Of a DNA stretch of 64,000 nt, positions 36,267 to 47,704 are shown in pieces. The position numbers and the translations under genes were made by a program. Location of the stretch: the NCBI RefSeq assembly GCF_009730915.1, contig NC_052487.1:496001-560000 (forward strand). Reading direction: 5' to 3'. This DNA is from Dioscorea cayenensis subsp. rotundata (Eukaryota > Streptophyta > Magnoliopsida > Dioscoreales > Dioscoreaceae). The notes beneath the pieces are model-generated. The model ran no database searches, was not told where the DNA came from, and saw nothing but the letters and a program-made list of their open reading frames with translations. Position 1 is the stretch's first letter; each line of letters opens with the position of its first letter.

Positions 36267-39094
36267 TCTTTCTTCTTTTTTAATTTGCAAGAGATGGTCG
36301 ACAGGGAGATTTTTAAACTCATTGTTATATTTCTATCCTATAAAAAGATTGCTGTGCAAGCAATATTAGAATGTGATTTTCTAGCTCCGTTACTTGTTTT
36401 GAAGGAGCTTATCATAATTTAAATTCTTCAACAAAAAAAAGGGAAAAAAGAAATTAGAAAACAGAGGTTTTATGGACTTTTTCCTAGAAAGTTAAATAGG
36501 ATTAAGGTTTGTTGGGTAAAACGGAGGAGAGCTTTTGGAGTTTTTATGTGATTATATAATACCTCTAAGATTGAGATGGATGTCAAGCATTCCTATGAAA
36601 GATCAACTAAGGTTATATTTATTTGAAAAAGATTGGGTGTGACACTTATTAATGATAAGGTAAGAGAGAATCGTTTAAGATAATCAGTAGATGCTCTCAT
36701 AGAAAGGTGGAAGCTCTTCGGGTGAAGGATCGTAGAAGAGCCTGAGGTACATCTAAAATGTTTAGTAGAAACTTTATGACAGCCATATTTGGTTTATCTA
36801 GTCTTTTGGCCCTGGATAGAGCAACATGGAAGGGATGGGTTCATGTAGCTAACTACTTGACGGTTTGTTGTTGTGAAACTTATTTTTTTAATCACATTTT
36901 GGGTGCAATTCATGTACTTGTATTCTTGAGTCCAGTTGTGGTGCTTTCAATCAAGGCCACAATGCTATCATAGGTTAGACATAAAAATTTAAGAAGGAAA
37001 ATAATTTTGGTTTTACTTTAATTTGATTCTATTCATGAATCAACCATGCCTACAGATTGAAAATTTGATGCCTGATGCTAGTTCATTATGACCATTCTTT
37101 TTATCCGCTGTGTCCAAGCAAGTTCATTGTTTTGTTTGATGATTTAGTGTTCAATATGACTGTCCACCAATGATTGCCTCATTTTCTTGATACTTTTCAA
37201 GAAGAAGTGTAACATATCTTAAGATCCTTTATTTTTGTTCTCTGCAGCCATTTCTTCCAGTTGTTTCCTCCACAAATGGCAAGGGCAAAGGTGTTGCTGG
37301 TAAGAATCTTTTGAACTGTGAATGCTTTGTATTTTGTCCGATACAACCAGGAGCACTCTTTTTGACAGTTCCTGTGTGTGTATATATATATGTTTGTCAA
37401 AGTTGCTTTTTTTGAGACCCAGCTCTTTAGAATTAAAGAATTTTGTATTGTTTCATTGTTCTTAGGAGTTCTTGAAGCAAATTTCATTAAACCCACCCAC
37501 AATAAACAAGATTTTGAGAGGTCAACCCTTTACCAGAGACTTGTTGGTCGCTTGAGAGAGATGACCACCGAATACTGGTAAGCTGAATATAATTGATAAT
37601 TTGTCAATGATCTTTATGGAGAAAGCCATATATTGCTTGTAATGTTCAGTTTGTTATCAGCCAGAAGTGATTGCTTTTGATGAATAATTGATTGGTACAA
37701 ACCGTGGCTGACTCTAGCATTCACTCCCTGAAACTTTTGATGAAAATGCGTGCAACAATTGTATAGCAAAACCATTAAGACCACATGACCTAACACTGCA
37801 TTGGTCTATGCTTGTTTTATGCGTGAATGACTCAGAGAAATAAATGATATATTAGAGCCTGCAGAATGAACTCTTTTTGATTGTGTTCTCAATTTTGTTA
37901 GGGATTTACATTGTCATCTGGTTGGCTATCGGACAAAGAGAGTTCCACCTTCTTTGCCACCATCAAGTTCTGTGCCTGCATATCCTATGCAACATTCAGT
38001 AGAATCCAGCGCACATGTCAATCCAAGACCTTTAAGAGAAATTCCTGCTGCCGCTGCTGCTTCAGAAGTATCTTCTTCTGAGCTAAATTCACATCATCCT
38101 GTGCTGAACGGCAATGACATTTTCCTGACAAGTAGGTTTAGTTTTTTGTGGTAAGCAGTATGACACTCTTGTGTTTCTTGTTGCTGACCATGGAGGTTTT
38201 CAGATAAAAGGAAACATGATGGTGTGATGCCTATAAGGGAATCACTTAAGAAGCAGGCTGTAATCAATGGAACACCCACTGAAGTTGCAAGCAATGGCAA
38301 GATGAAGGTTTGCTATCTGTCTGGCCTGCTCTGACCATTTCATTCCCATTTTTTGTTGTAATTTCCATCTACTCATGTAGCCTGCAAGTGACATGGTCTC
38401 TCTTTAGACATGTTTTGTGAATTTCCTGCAGGACATTCAAAATATATTGGAGTACTCTTTGTATGTGCATACTTGGCATGCTTGTGTATGCCTTCTTCAG
38501 GTGGACATGTGTTCATGCTTTCTTATCTTGTTCTTCTTTCAACAGGTCAGGCAGCCTACTCATATGAGAACCCAAGAGTCGATAATCATGAGACAAGAAA
38601 ATGAGAAGCTCTGCGCAGAGTAAATACACATGTTCAGTGTTTTTTATGACGTTGAATTGTTCCTAATGTACTCTTAGGACTATGTAGGCCTGTTTTGCTT
38701 CTGCTGCTGCTGCTGCTGCTGCTTTATATATATATATATATATATAAACTCTTCTAATCAATCATATTTAGTGCTAGAATTTAAAATTTTTGTTTTATCC
38801 TTTGTGGCTTGACTCAGGTGTGCAGATCTGGAAATGAACACTAAAGAACTGTTGCTCAAGGTAGAGTCTGCTAGATTAAATCTTATGTTCATAAAAGACT
38901 GAGATGACTAACTAAATAAACTAATTTCTGTGATTAAAATGTTAAATCTCCTTTTTAGAGTTAAAGAAGCTCTGTTTGTGTTGTGTTTGCAGGAACAATA
39001 TCTCAGACTTGAGTTGCAAATTGTCCAGGAAGCTTACGAGAAGTTGTCTATTGAGTATCAATCACGAAATCACTCAAAAGTGGAGAAGCTGTAG
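32828..39094 (+). CDS. MORC-family GHKL ATPase (plant Microrchidia, MORC6-like)
   Basis: Nuclear ATPase of the Microrchidia family, which in plants acts in chromatin compaction, transposon silencing and disease resistance. Nineteen exons run from 32828-33170 to 38993-39094, giving 687 aa. An acidic N-terminus (EIIDLCDDDDE) precedes the GHKL ATPase: WAFGAIAELLDNALDE with the ATP/Mg-binding E and N, DDGGGMDPGSLRRCMSFGFS, then QYGNGFKTSTMRLGAD. The S5-type second half contains GTKIVIFNLWN, ILRGHVVDPHYI and GVLEANFIKPTHNKQDFER. The C-terminus is a short coiled coil (about 38560-39080) ending KVEKL. Exon order and phases all agree. The short tail and the KQDFERSTLYQRL stretch suggest MORC6 rather than MORC1/CRT1, but I am not certain of the paralogue. 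Intron 12 carries a LINE remnant and intron 17 a (CTG)n run followed by (TA)n. Confidence 0.92.
36470..36870 (+). mobile_element. Degenerate non-LTR retrotransposon (RTE-type LINE) 3' remnant in MORC intron 12
   Basis: Translation in shifting frames gives LRWMSS, then RLGVTLINDKVRENRLR, then LALDRATWKGWVHVAN. These line up in order with the conserved C-terminal end of plant RTE-type LINE reverse transcriptases (LRWM..., GVAPI..KMRENRLRWFGH..., LALDRA.WR..IHV). Stops and frameshifts interrupt it, so it is dead. Only the 3' end is present, as expected for a 5'-truncated insertion. Confidence 0.7.
38699..38746 (+). repeat. (CTG)n followed by (TA)n in MORC intron 17
   Basis: About eight CTG triplets run directly into about eleven TA dinucleotides inside the intron between 38620 and 38817. 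Confidence 0.9.
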
Positions 39095-39852
39095 ATCCTT
39101 AGTTTACATAGAAATCTAATACGGTGTAAATTCCATTTTAACTAATTTTGAGTACAGTTAGGTAGTATACATATCACTAAATCATTCAGGCTAATGTACA
39201 GCAAGATGTAGAAAATCATGCTATGTAAATCCTTTTTGCAGATCCACTTACTTTTTGTGCTTTTGGTGCATCTTTGTTTTTTTTTTTCTGAACTAGCACT
39301 TTTGATTGCATCTGCACCCTTTTTTTTTAAAAAAATAAAATAAAATTCAATGGCTTCTTTTCTCAGTAACTAATTTGTTATTTTCTCAACCAATTTGGTT
39401 TGGTGTAAAAGACTTTTTTAAAAATAAATAAATAAATGTGATGAAAACGTTAATTGTGGAGGATATATGCACATATATAATATGTACTTATTGTTAAATT
39501 AAATGTCATGGCTTGTCATTACGAATGGCATGCATTTATTTATCACTTAAAAATTTTATAAATTCTATCAATGATGATTATGATAAGAACAAGATTTGTA
39601 TTTATTTTTTAAAACAATAAATAAAATTTGGATAATTTTATGGAATTTTATAATACTTTTATTAGTAATCGAATTGAAAAAGACATTTGGGTTGGGCGTG
39701 CTCAAAGTCTCCTGAGAGTCGATACAAAGGGACGGTCAGGATCTAATCAATAATATCAATGGCCCGGAAGGCTCCACTAACTCTTCTCCATTGTGCTTCT
39801 TCTTTCTCAGCAGGCTTCAAAGAGTGAGAAAAAGAGGCGTTTTTCTTCATTC
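39095..39852. other. Intergenic: MORC 3' end and promoter of next gene
   Basis: AT-rich DNA with poly-T/A runs (about 39278-39346) and no recognised exon. The last 130 bp before the next start codon become mixed and CT-rich, consistent with a 5' UTR. Confidence 0.5.
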
Positions 39853-42709
39853 ATGGCGGTTTCATCGCTTGCTTCTTCTTCTCTCTTGAACTGGGCTTCC
39901 AAATCCCCCCTTTCATTTTCCTCATCTACTCACAAGAACATCAAGGTAATTTTCTCTATTTTTTTAATCTTTACAAGATTCTGTATTTCGTGTTTGTTAT
40001 CGGATTCTAAAAAATCTCTGGTGAATTTCAATCGCTTGCTAATCAGAATCGTAAATGCATGAACATGCATGCTATTATCTTTGACTTGATTGAGTTCAAT
40101 CTCGCATAATGTCATCATCATCATCATCTGGCTCTGGAATGACATGATTTACTATTATTAATATTCTCCAACGTAGTGAATTGGTCTCGGTTCTTTCAGT
40201 GTGGTGAATGGAGATGTTTTGGAGGCAAGAGACTGGAAGTTCAGCAGATCAATTGTATTCATGGTATCTTTCTTAGTTTGGTGTTGAATGCATGATGTAG
40301 TGAAACTCAATCAAGTAGGAAACTCAGGTCCCCTTTGCTGATATTGACAACAAGCAAAGCATCCAATGTAAAATTGTTTCCACTTTTTTAATCTATTTAG
40401 TGTAAATTCTAGTAGGAAACTCGGGTCGATTGCATTGGTCATCCAATGTAAAATTATGTTCTCGAAGGCGATGGGTCCCTTTTGCGGCTATTGGCGATAA
40501 AGCATCTTGTAATGAATCGGTTTCAGTTGATACAGACCTGGAAAAGTTGCATGTTGTTGCCAGAGAAGAAGAAGAACAAGAAGATAGTGATGATGATGAT
40601 GAAGAAGAAGAGGAAGATAAAGAAGAAGATTCTTTCTCAAGTGACACTTCAAATATGTATGTTTCTGGTCAAAGAACTGAGGGGAAGCCGGGATTCATCA
40701 CATTTCATGGTTTTCCTTACCAAAGGCCAAGTACTGAGGTCCTTGTGTCTGTCCCAAGTAAAGAAACATCGAGAATTTTCTGGTTCATTGGTCCGACTGT
40801 CCTGGTGGCCTTTTTAGTTCTCCCATCACTTTACTTGCGGAGCATATTTTCTACTGTATTTGAAGACTCTCTTCTAACAGGTGTTATCTCCTCTTTCTCT
40901 TTTTGTTTTTTATTATTAGAAGTTAGCACTAGTAAAGTATTTACTGAGAAATTAATTGATTTATTCGAAATTATTTGAACTTGTAGTTAGTCTAGCAAAT
41001 TGCACAAGCTTGTTATTGAATAGGCTAGATGACATACTGAAATTATTGCTTTCTTGTTTGAAAAAAGAATAGTGGCTTGGATTGAAGGATTCATTCTCTA
41101 GGCTTGTTTTAGTGAAATCCTCAAAGGTGGTTAATATAAATGCTGGATGTAAAATCAAGTTACTGGCCACTTGCAGGATTTTAATGAAGAGAACCTGCCA
41201 TGGTTTTTCTTATAAATCGCTCTTCTTTGCATTTTGGGAGGGGAAGTGTTTTGTGCAGAATCGTAATTTGTCTTGTTCATCACCCAAAGATGAAGCAGTG
41301 AATTAGTTGTATTTAACTTGATAAAGCTGATAGTACTTGCCTTAAAAGTGATATCTTTAGTCAAAAAAATGGATACTTATCTTTTAGCATCGGAGGGACG
41401 AGTTTACTGCCTGAATCAAGTTAAATTATTGATATTTTTCAGCACTGAAAGGTTTATATGCTTGTTAAACCGTGAGTACTGATAGTGGTATTTTATGTTT
41501 TGGCTTTTTATTTATTTAAAGTAGTATATATCTATGAACTTGTAGATCAATAGGTGCTAGTCGTACTATTTCTTTCTTTGCCTGTGAAGCTGTATTGGTT
41601 TTAGTTTAACTTGCTTTACTAGACCTAACTTTGACCAATTGGTGAATTTTGAATATCAAACTCCAAGCCCAGGTGTATCATTAACATTGTCCCAACATGC
41701 TCCTGATTGGCAGATTTTCTGATACTCTTTTTCACGGAAGCCCTTTTTTATGGAGGGGTTGCAATCTTTCTGATGTTGATTGATCGTGTTTGGAGACCAT
41801 TGCATCAAGTGCAAGCCGAGCCTAAAACTTATGTTTGGTCAAAATTGAAGCTTGGCTTTCGTATATCTTCCGTAGCAACCTTTGTGCTTAGCCTCATAAT
41901 ACCTCTTGTGACAATGGGCATGGTTTGGCCATGGACTGGGCCAGCAGCTTCAGCTACTCTTGCACCTTATTTGGTAGGACTCGTTGTGCAATTTGCATTT
42001 GAGCAGTATGCTCGGTTTCGGAGGTCACCGGCTTGGTCAGTCATTCCTGTCATTTTTCAGGTGATTAGTCAATGCAAATGGCACACCTCTATTTGCTATT
42101 TAACAATTAGTTCTTAAAAATTCCATGAACACACTTGTGGCACTAGATTTAGAATTACATGATCTGGCATTTGAGAAGGAGTAATCTCACTGGTTGTTTG
42201 GATGCATTGACCTTTTCTGATCATGCTAAACGTACTTCTAGAATTTGGTAATCTGAAGTCTGTTCTGTTATAATTGATCCGTTAGTTCTACTATTATGAT
42301 GTTAATTTGAATATCTGCACTATGTTAGGTGTACCCCTGTATTATTACATCATTACTTTACAGAGTTGTATCATAACCTTTGTTTTAACCTGGCCTAGAT
42401 TCTTAATGTGTTCCGAATGTACTTATAAATAAGATATTGCATTAATTATCCTACATGCTTACTTGACACTATCTCATTTGGTTTATAAAGGTTTATAGGT
42501 TGCATCAATTGAATCGAGCTGCCCAGTTGGTGACAGCACTGTCCTTCTCAGTAAGAGGAGCTGAGATGACACCACAAATTCTGGCAATCAATAGTTCCCT
42601 GGGAACTCTACTAAGTGTTCTCCAAATCCTTGGGGTTATTTGCATTTGGTCCCTCTCCAGCTTCCTCATGAGATTCCTTCCAGCTTCACGAGTTATCCCA
42701 GACTCTTGA
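39853..42709 (+). CDS. Uncharacterised plastid-targeted multi-pass membrane protein
   Basis: I do not recognise a named family. Five exons (39853-39945, 40200-40263, 40413-40880, 41714-42060 and 42491-42709) give 396 aa in one frame. The N-terminus MAVSSLASSSLLNWASK is Ser-rich and lacks acids, typical of a chloroplast transit peptide. Residues about 90-125 form an acidic tract of Glu and Asp (DSDDDDEEEEE). The C-terminal two thirds has about five hydrophobic segments: WFIGPTVLVAFLVLPSLYL; a long one from LILFFTEALFYGGVAIFLML; VATFVLSLIIPLVTMGMVW; TLAPYLVGLVVQFAFEQY; and LLSVLQILGVICIWSLSSF near the end. A motif between the last two reads VYRLHQLNRAAQLVTALSF. The plausible location is a plastid envelope or thylakoid membrane; its function is unknown. 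A start three bases later for exon 3 (40416) is equally in frame. Confidence 0.75.
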
Positions 42710-43479
42710 TATTTGTTCATGTAGGTTCATCAATGATCCTATCCTTCTCGTATACAACACTTGGCTGAGGATCAGATCCCTCCAATGCTTATCCCATGTG
42801 TTACAGTTAGAAGTTAGGATGATGAAACCAAGAGATCATATTCATTGTTAATTTATTTTTCTGGAGAGCTGAACTTTGAAGCTGTCAAAACAAGATGATC
42901 AATGAGGTGGTAGAGCTTAGTGTTTTATAAGTTGATTTTATTTTATAGCATTCATACAAAAGAAAATGTTTGCTCTGTCTTTTATTTCCCAGCTTTGTGT
43001 ACAGCCTCGTTTGAAACATTGAAGGCACTCTCTCACAATGTATTTTTTTTGCTTCAGTCTTCTCTATTTGTAAGTTTTAACAACAGTGAATAGAAAACCT
43101 CTATTGGAAAATACATATCTTTGGTGTTTTATGAGGCATTCTCTTTCATATTATTATTTTGTTCTTCTGATATTTCAACAAGGGCTTGTCCATGAATGAA
43201 ACTGATGTTTCTAATGTTATTATCTTTAATCTGAAATTGATTTCTATAAATATTAAGTTGCAACCCACATGAAACTCGCACGTGGTTGATCTGAACTAAA
43301 GACTCCGTTCCCGTCCAACACTGTTACTGGTGTCAATGTAATGTGATTTAATGTGACCTTAGCCCGGACCCGACCCGAACTTCATTTCGGGTCGGGTTTG
43401 TGATTCGCCCGATCCGATTTGGTATTACTCATCATCCGCTTTCACTGCGTGGCGCTGAGCCGCGAGAGTTTTAGCGGAG
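42710..43479. other. Intergenic between two plastid-protein genes
   Basis: It holds the 3' UTR of the upstream gene and, from about 43350, a GC-richer stretch with GGGTC/GACCC-type inverted words that probably is the promoter of the next gene. No additional gene was seen. Confidence 0.5.
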
Positions 43480-45797
43480 ATGTCTAGCTTGGCGAGATTA
43501 GCGACCCCCTTCATGGCCTCTCTCCGGCGAAATCCAACTCTCTTCTTATCCCCAAACCCACGTAAGGCTCTTTCCCTCGTTCTCTCTCTATCTCCCTCTT
43601 CTTCTTCTTTTTTTTTTCTCCCAATTTTTTTAATATATATTGTTTATAATCCACTCTTGGATCGTTTGATTTCTTAATCTATGCGTTTTATCCATCATTT
43701 CTTTGAAGGTAAGATTTAATGTGCCCTGCTACTTTCATGTGTGATTACATAGAAAGGGAATGAAAAGTGATCGCCTTTGAAATCATAAAGTTTCTGTTTT
43801 TTGGGTGTCACATTTGTCAAATTTCTTTTGTTGTTTGTTGCTTGTTTTGCAGAGCGTTGTAGATGTGGACTGTCAAACATACGCCTCAATAGCCTTGAGA
43901 TTTCGCCTAAATCTCACAAGATTCTCGGACTGCGAAGAAAACTTATGCAAAGTTTAAACCTTTCGGGCGGCATGGGTGAGATAAAAGCTGTATTTATTTT
44001 CTGTTCTGCTTGTTTGATATAGATTACTAAATATTCATAAAAATTTTAATTATATGAACAAGAAAGACATTTTAATTGGAGTTTATCAACCTTCATTATT
44101 GTTTGCAAATTGCAATTTAAAAAGTAGATCATTGATCTGTTCGTGTTCTTCATCTCTTTTGAAAGGAAATATGAGAGAAGAAGTGTATCTTCGTTAGTTA
44201 GGGCAAATAACCCAAACAACCCATATAAATATACATGAGTGATGTACGTATAGAGTATATACATATACAATATATACAAGGTATGTAAGAGTACATATAC
44301 ACATATACTATCACTCTAACAACTATCTTGTTTTAGTACGCCATTAAACAGAGATGCTATTTAACATTTTCTTTTTCTTTGTTTGACTTTCCTTCAGTTC
44401 TACATATAATTTGGCTGGCTGTATTTGCTTCCTTCCAGGAAGGAAAGTATGTTTTGGAAGTTGTGTCGGCTTGTCAGTTGCAACGGGACTGGCGTGTACT
44501 CAGTCAAGTGTTGCTCATGCTATGGCAGGTGAGCTAGCAAATCTAGTAGTTTAAACTCCCATCGTGCTCTACTAATGTAGCTAGAGATGATTTTTTGAAT
44601 TCCAAAACTGCAGATTATCACTCAGACTCGGGAGAGACCACGGAAGCTATGAGAAGGGAAACAAATAGATTCTGGTCTCTCATGAGAAAAATTCAGCTGC
44701 CCATTCTTCTGGCCTTTGTATTATTATACTCACGGGGGCATCCTATTGCTGTTGCAATTGATTTTTTTCTTCTTCTGTTCTGCACAAGGCCCAACCCTTT
44801 GTCTATTTATATTTTTATTGAAGAGGTCAGTTGGATGCTTGTCTTGTTTGATTGCGTTGTTTTGCTGTGCTCACTTTGTATTTGTTGTGGGTCGTGCTCT
44901 TGTGCTTATAGAAAACACCCAGACATTTAAAAAGCTGGGATTTGCCTTGTTTTGTTATGTTAGATTCATATTTACAATTTTCAAATGTTGCAGTTGCGGC
45001 AGAGGGATATGCATGCAGACCCAAGCTTCTATAAAACAAAGGTGAGGGACATCTTGAGTTGTTTTCTCATTTTATATTATTCTTACTTTGATGACTATTA
45101 TTGAATGGTAAGACGGAAGCATTAATGAACTACCTGTTATTACTGGAAACAACTAAAATTTTCATGCCATCTACTTTCCATTGATACTTTGATTTCTCAT
45201 TGGCATAACCAAAGGTTCCATAATTGCTGGATCAAATACTGTTGTTATTCATGATGGAAAAGTGTGTTGTGTGCTTTTCACCAAGTAGGAACAATTTGGA
45301 GAAGAAAATTCTTGATAATATTTTTCATTTCATTATGTATTTTATTAAAATGCAATTAGAGGGAGAGTGCTTTGGTATGATTTTTCTGTACAATTTTGCA
45401 AAAATGTGGTATTGCCAACAACATTATTCATGTGTGAGAGTATTTAGCCTCTAGTTGTTGCTTGGGATAAATATTGTAGCATGCATGTGTGATATAGATT
45501 CAATGATTCATGTTGATAATATTGTTCACAGCTTATATTATGCATGGTACAATGCTCAAAACATTTTCATTTCCCAACTCTAAAATGATACTTCTCTCTG
45601 GCAAAACCCATGAACTCTACAAACAGCAGCCTACACTTATCACTGATTCCGTTAAATGTGTGTACATGCAGTTGCTTTACTTGAAGAATGTTCAAGTCAA
45701 AGACTACAAAATTCTCTGTGTTGCCAAAGTTGAACTGGTACACAAGAGGCTTTTTGTAATCGGGATGTTGGGTGAGTGGTTTGATTTCAGTTTTTGA
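43480..45797 (+). CDS. Uncharacterised small plastid-targeted membrane protein
   Basis: I do not recognise a named family. Six exons (43480-43561, 43853-43975, 44439-44528, 44614-44825, 44994-45041 and 45672-45797) give 226 aa. The N-terminus MSSLARLATPFMASLRR is Ser/Arg-rich and suggests a transit peptide. A possible second, thylakoid-type signal GLSVATGLACTQSVAHAMA ends in an AxA-like site near residue 97. Then come a polar stretch, a long hydrophobic segment around LPILLAFVLLYSRGHPIAVA to LLLF, and a C-terminus with YKTKLLYLKNVQVKDYKIL. The 3' end is uncertain: a donor-like GTGAGT lies at about 45772 inside the last exon (after GMLG), so an alternative final exon further on is possible. 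Confidence 0.65.
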
Positions 45798-46833
45798 GAT
45801 CCATGATAGTAGAAGAATCACTTACCCCTTGATCAGTGGATTGGCCAATTTTTGTTTTTGGATGTCAACCAACAAAACATTATATGCCTTCAAAGTTGAT
45901 GTTATTGCAGATAAACTTTCGAGCCCCACCGTTTTCCCTGTCGTGCATTAAATATGGGTCTGTATGGTCAATGCTCATAAACTCTATCTATGAAGGTTCA
46001 TTTGTTGTAAATTCATGTATGGGCAATCAACCATTGAGCCATGATGCATATTTTTTTGGAGATGGATTATTCTTAATCTAAATAGCAGAATTTGGAACAA
46101 CCATTCTGGTTGATTCTTAGAGCAACTAGTTTGTAGAGAAATGAGCAATCCTCATCTTGTTGTTGTTGTTGTTTATTATGTCAACTAATTGAAGTATCTT
46201 AATGTGCATCAGTTAACTCAGGAGTCAGGAAACAGTTACAGTGGTATCATCGTAAATCTTACTCTCAATCAATAAGAAATAATGGGCATTACTATTGTGT
46301 GTATGACGAACATCCAAGCTAAGCACAAACAGGTCATGTGCCGGAGCAGGCATATGGCTCAATCTGCCCTTCTTTTGTTAACATTTTAGAAAGAAAGGTG
46401 CTGCAACAATGGCTTCATTGTTCCAGTTGGTAAATTGGGATGTGGATTGATTGCTTCTCTGGTAGGCTAATGTCTCGCCACATCTCAGTCTCATTTGCTT
46501 TTCCTTGGTCGCAAAGCAAAAGCCATCTGTTCTATCTCTTTTGTTTCTTTCTCGTGGGAAAAAGAAACACTCTTTTTCAATTCAATTATCTAGCCACCCA
46601 CGTCACTCTCAATACCACCACGATTAACCGTGAATTCTCGTTTTTCATTAAAAAAATAAAAATTGATACTGCATGTGATCTAGATCTATCTCCAAGTTTC
46701 AACTTCTAAGATAAAATAAAATATCTTTTAAACTGTAGTTTGTATGGAAAAAAAAAAATATGGGCGGAAATATCGAAGATACTTAGTTATTGGGGACCCC
46801 TGGGCCCACGCTAGTCACACGTAGTATGTATAC
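45798..46833. other. Intergenic stretch, no gene recognised
   Basis: Several short open frames (for example 45836-46081 and 46440-46709) have no family resemblance. The stretch may contain the 3' UTR, or an alternative last exon, of the preceding gene (a candidate acceptor lies at about 46424). Confidence 0.4.
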
Positions 46834-47704
46834 ATCCCTTGACCACGTGATGCGTCTCGGCCGCCGAACCCATCCCTTCACGCTATCCCTTGACACGCCA
46901 CGTCATCATTATTATCACATTACTTTTTTATTTTGTTCTTTTATTAGAGAAGATTACTTCCACCCTTGAAGAAAATGAGTCACTAGCAATCCATCTGATT
47001 CTTCACTAGTAAAAATGTATATTAAATATTATTTTTAAAAATATATATAAATAGTATCAGATTTTTAAAAGGGGCATATAAGACCCAAAAAGAAAACACC
47101 TTGCTATTATGATATTTATTAGAATCTCCGGAGAGAGAGAGAGAGAGAGAGAGTCAGAGGTCCACTAGTCCCCCGTAACGAGTTTTGTTTCACTCCTACG
47201 TTCCTACTCGCTCGCTCGCTCGCTCGCTCGCGCTTTCTCTGTGATCGAATTATTCGAACTGATTGCTCGGATCTCGTGGAAGAGGAGTCATAGAAATCGC
47301 TGCTCTTCTTCATCCCATCGGTTGGGATTAGTAGATATCAGGTGCGTTTCTCCTTTACTTAACATCAATTGATCATTCAGTTTTGAAAGTTTCTGCTTTT
47401 ATAGTTATATATATATATATATTATATGTTCTTCTTTTTTCCAAGATGATTTTAAGCTAAAAAAAAAATAGTTGGTTTTATATACGTTTCTTGAACTACA
47501 AATGTGGTATAAATTTCACTGTAGATCATCAGGAATCACTGTTAAAAATGTCATTAAATTTCGCATCCTTATCTTCTACAAAAGTTTATCAATTCTGCAG
47601 ACATTTTGAGTGCTTTCTTTTGTCTCTTTGCTTGTTTTCAATGCTTGTGGCTCTTGTTGCTGATGCTAGATAGCAAAGCTAACAGAGTGTTGTTGGGGTA
47701 GAAC
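46834..47704 (+). promoter_or_regulatory. GWD1 promoter and leader, with G-box pair
   Basis: Two copies of ATCCCTTGA(C)CACG-like sequence occur at about 46834 and 46885. The first contains a perfect palindromic G-box CACGTG (46844-46849) and the second runs into CCACGTCA (about 46898-46905), also an ACGT core. A (GA)n run (about 47132-47153) and a (CTCG)n run (about 47206-47231) follow and probably lie at the start of the 5' UTR. A leader intron seems to begin at about 47341 (AG/GTGCGT) and end shortly before the ATG at 47705. Binding of bZIP or bHLH factors is inference from the core motif only. Confidence 0.5.

Noticed and set aside
36050-36322. Minus-strand frame with REREREREK run
   Set aside because: It is a (TC)n microsatellite read backwards within the MORC gene.
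47119-47313. Minus-strand Arg/Ser-rich frame
   Set aside because: It is created by the (GA)n and (CTCG)n repeats in the GWD1 leader.
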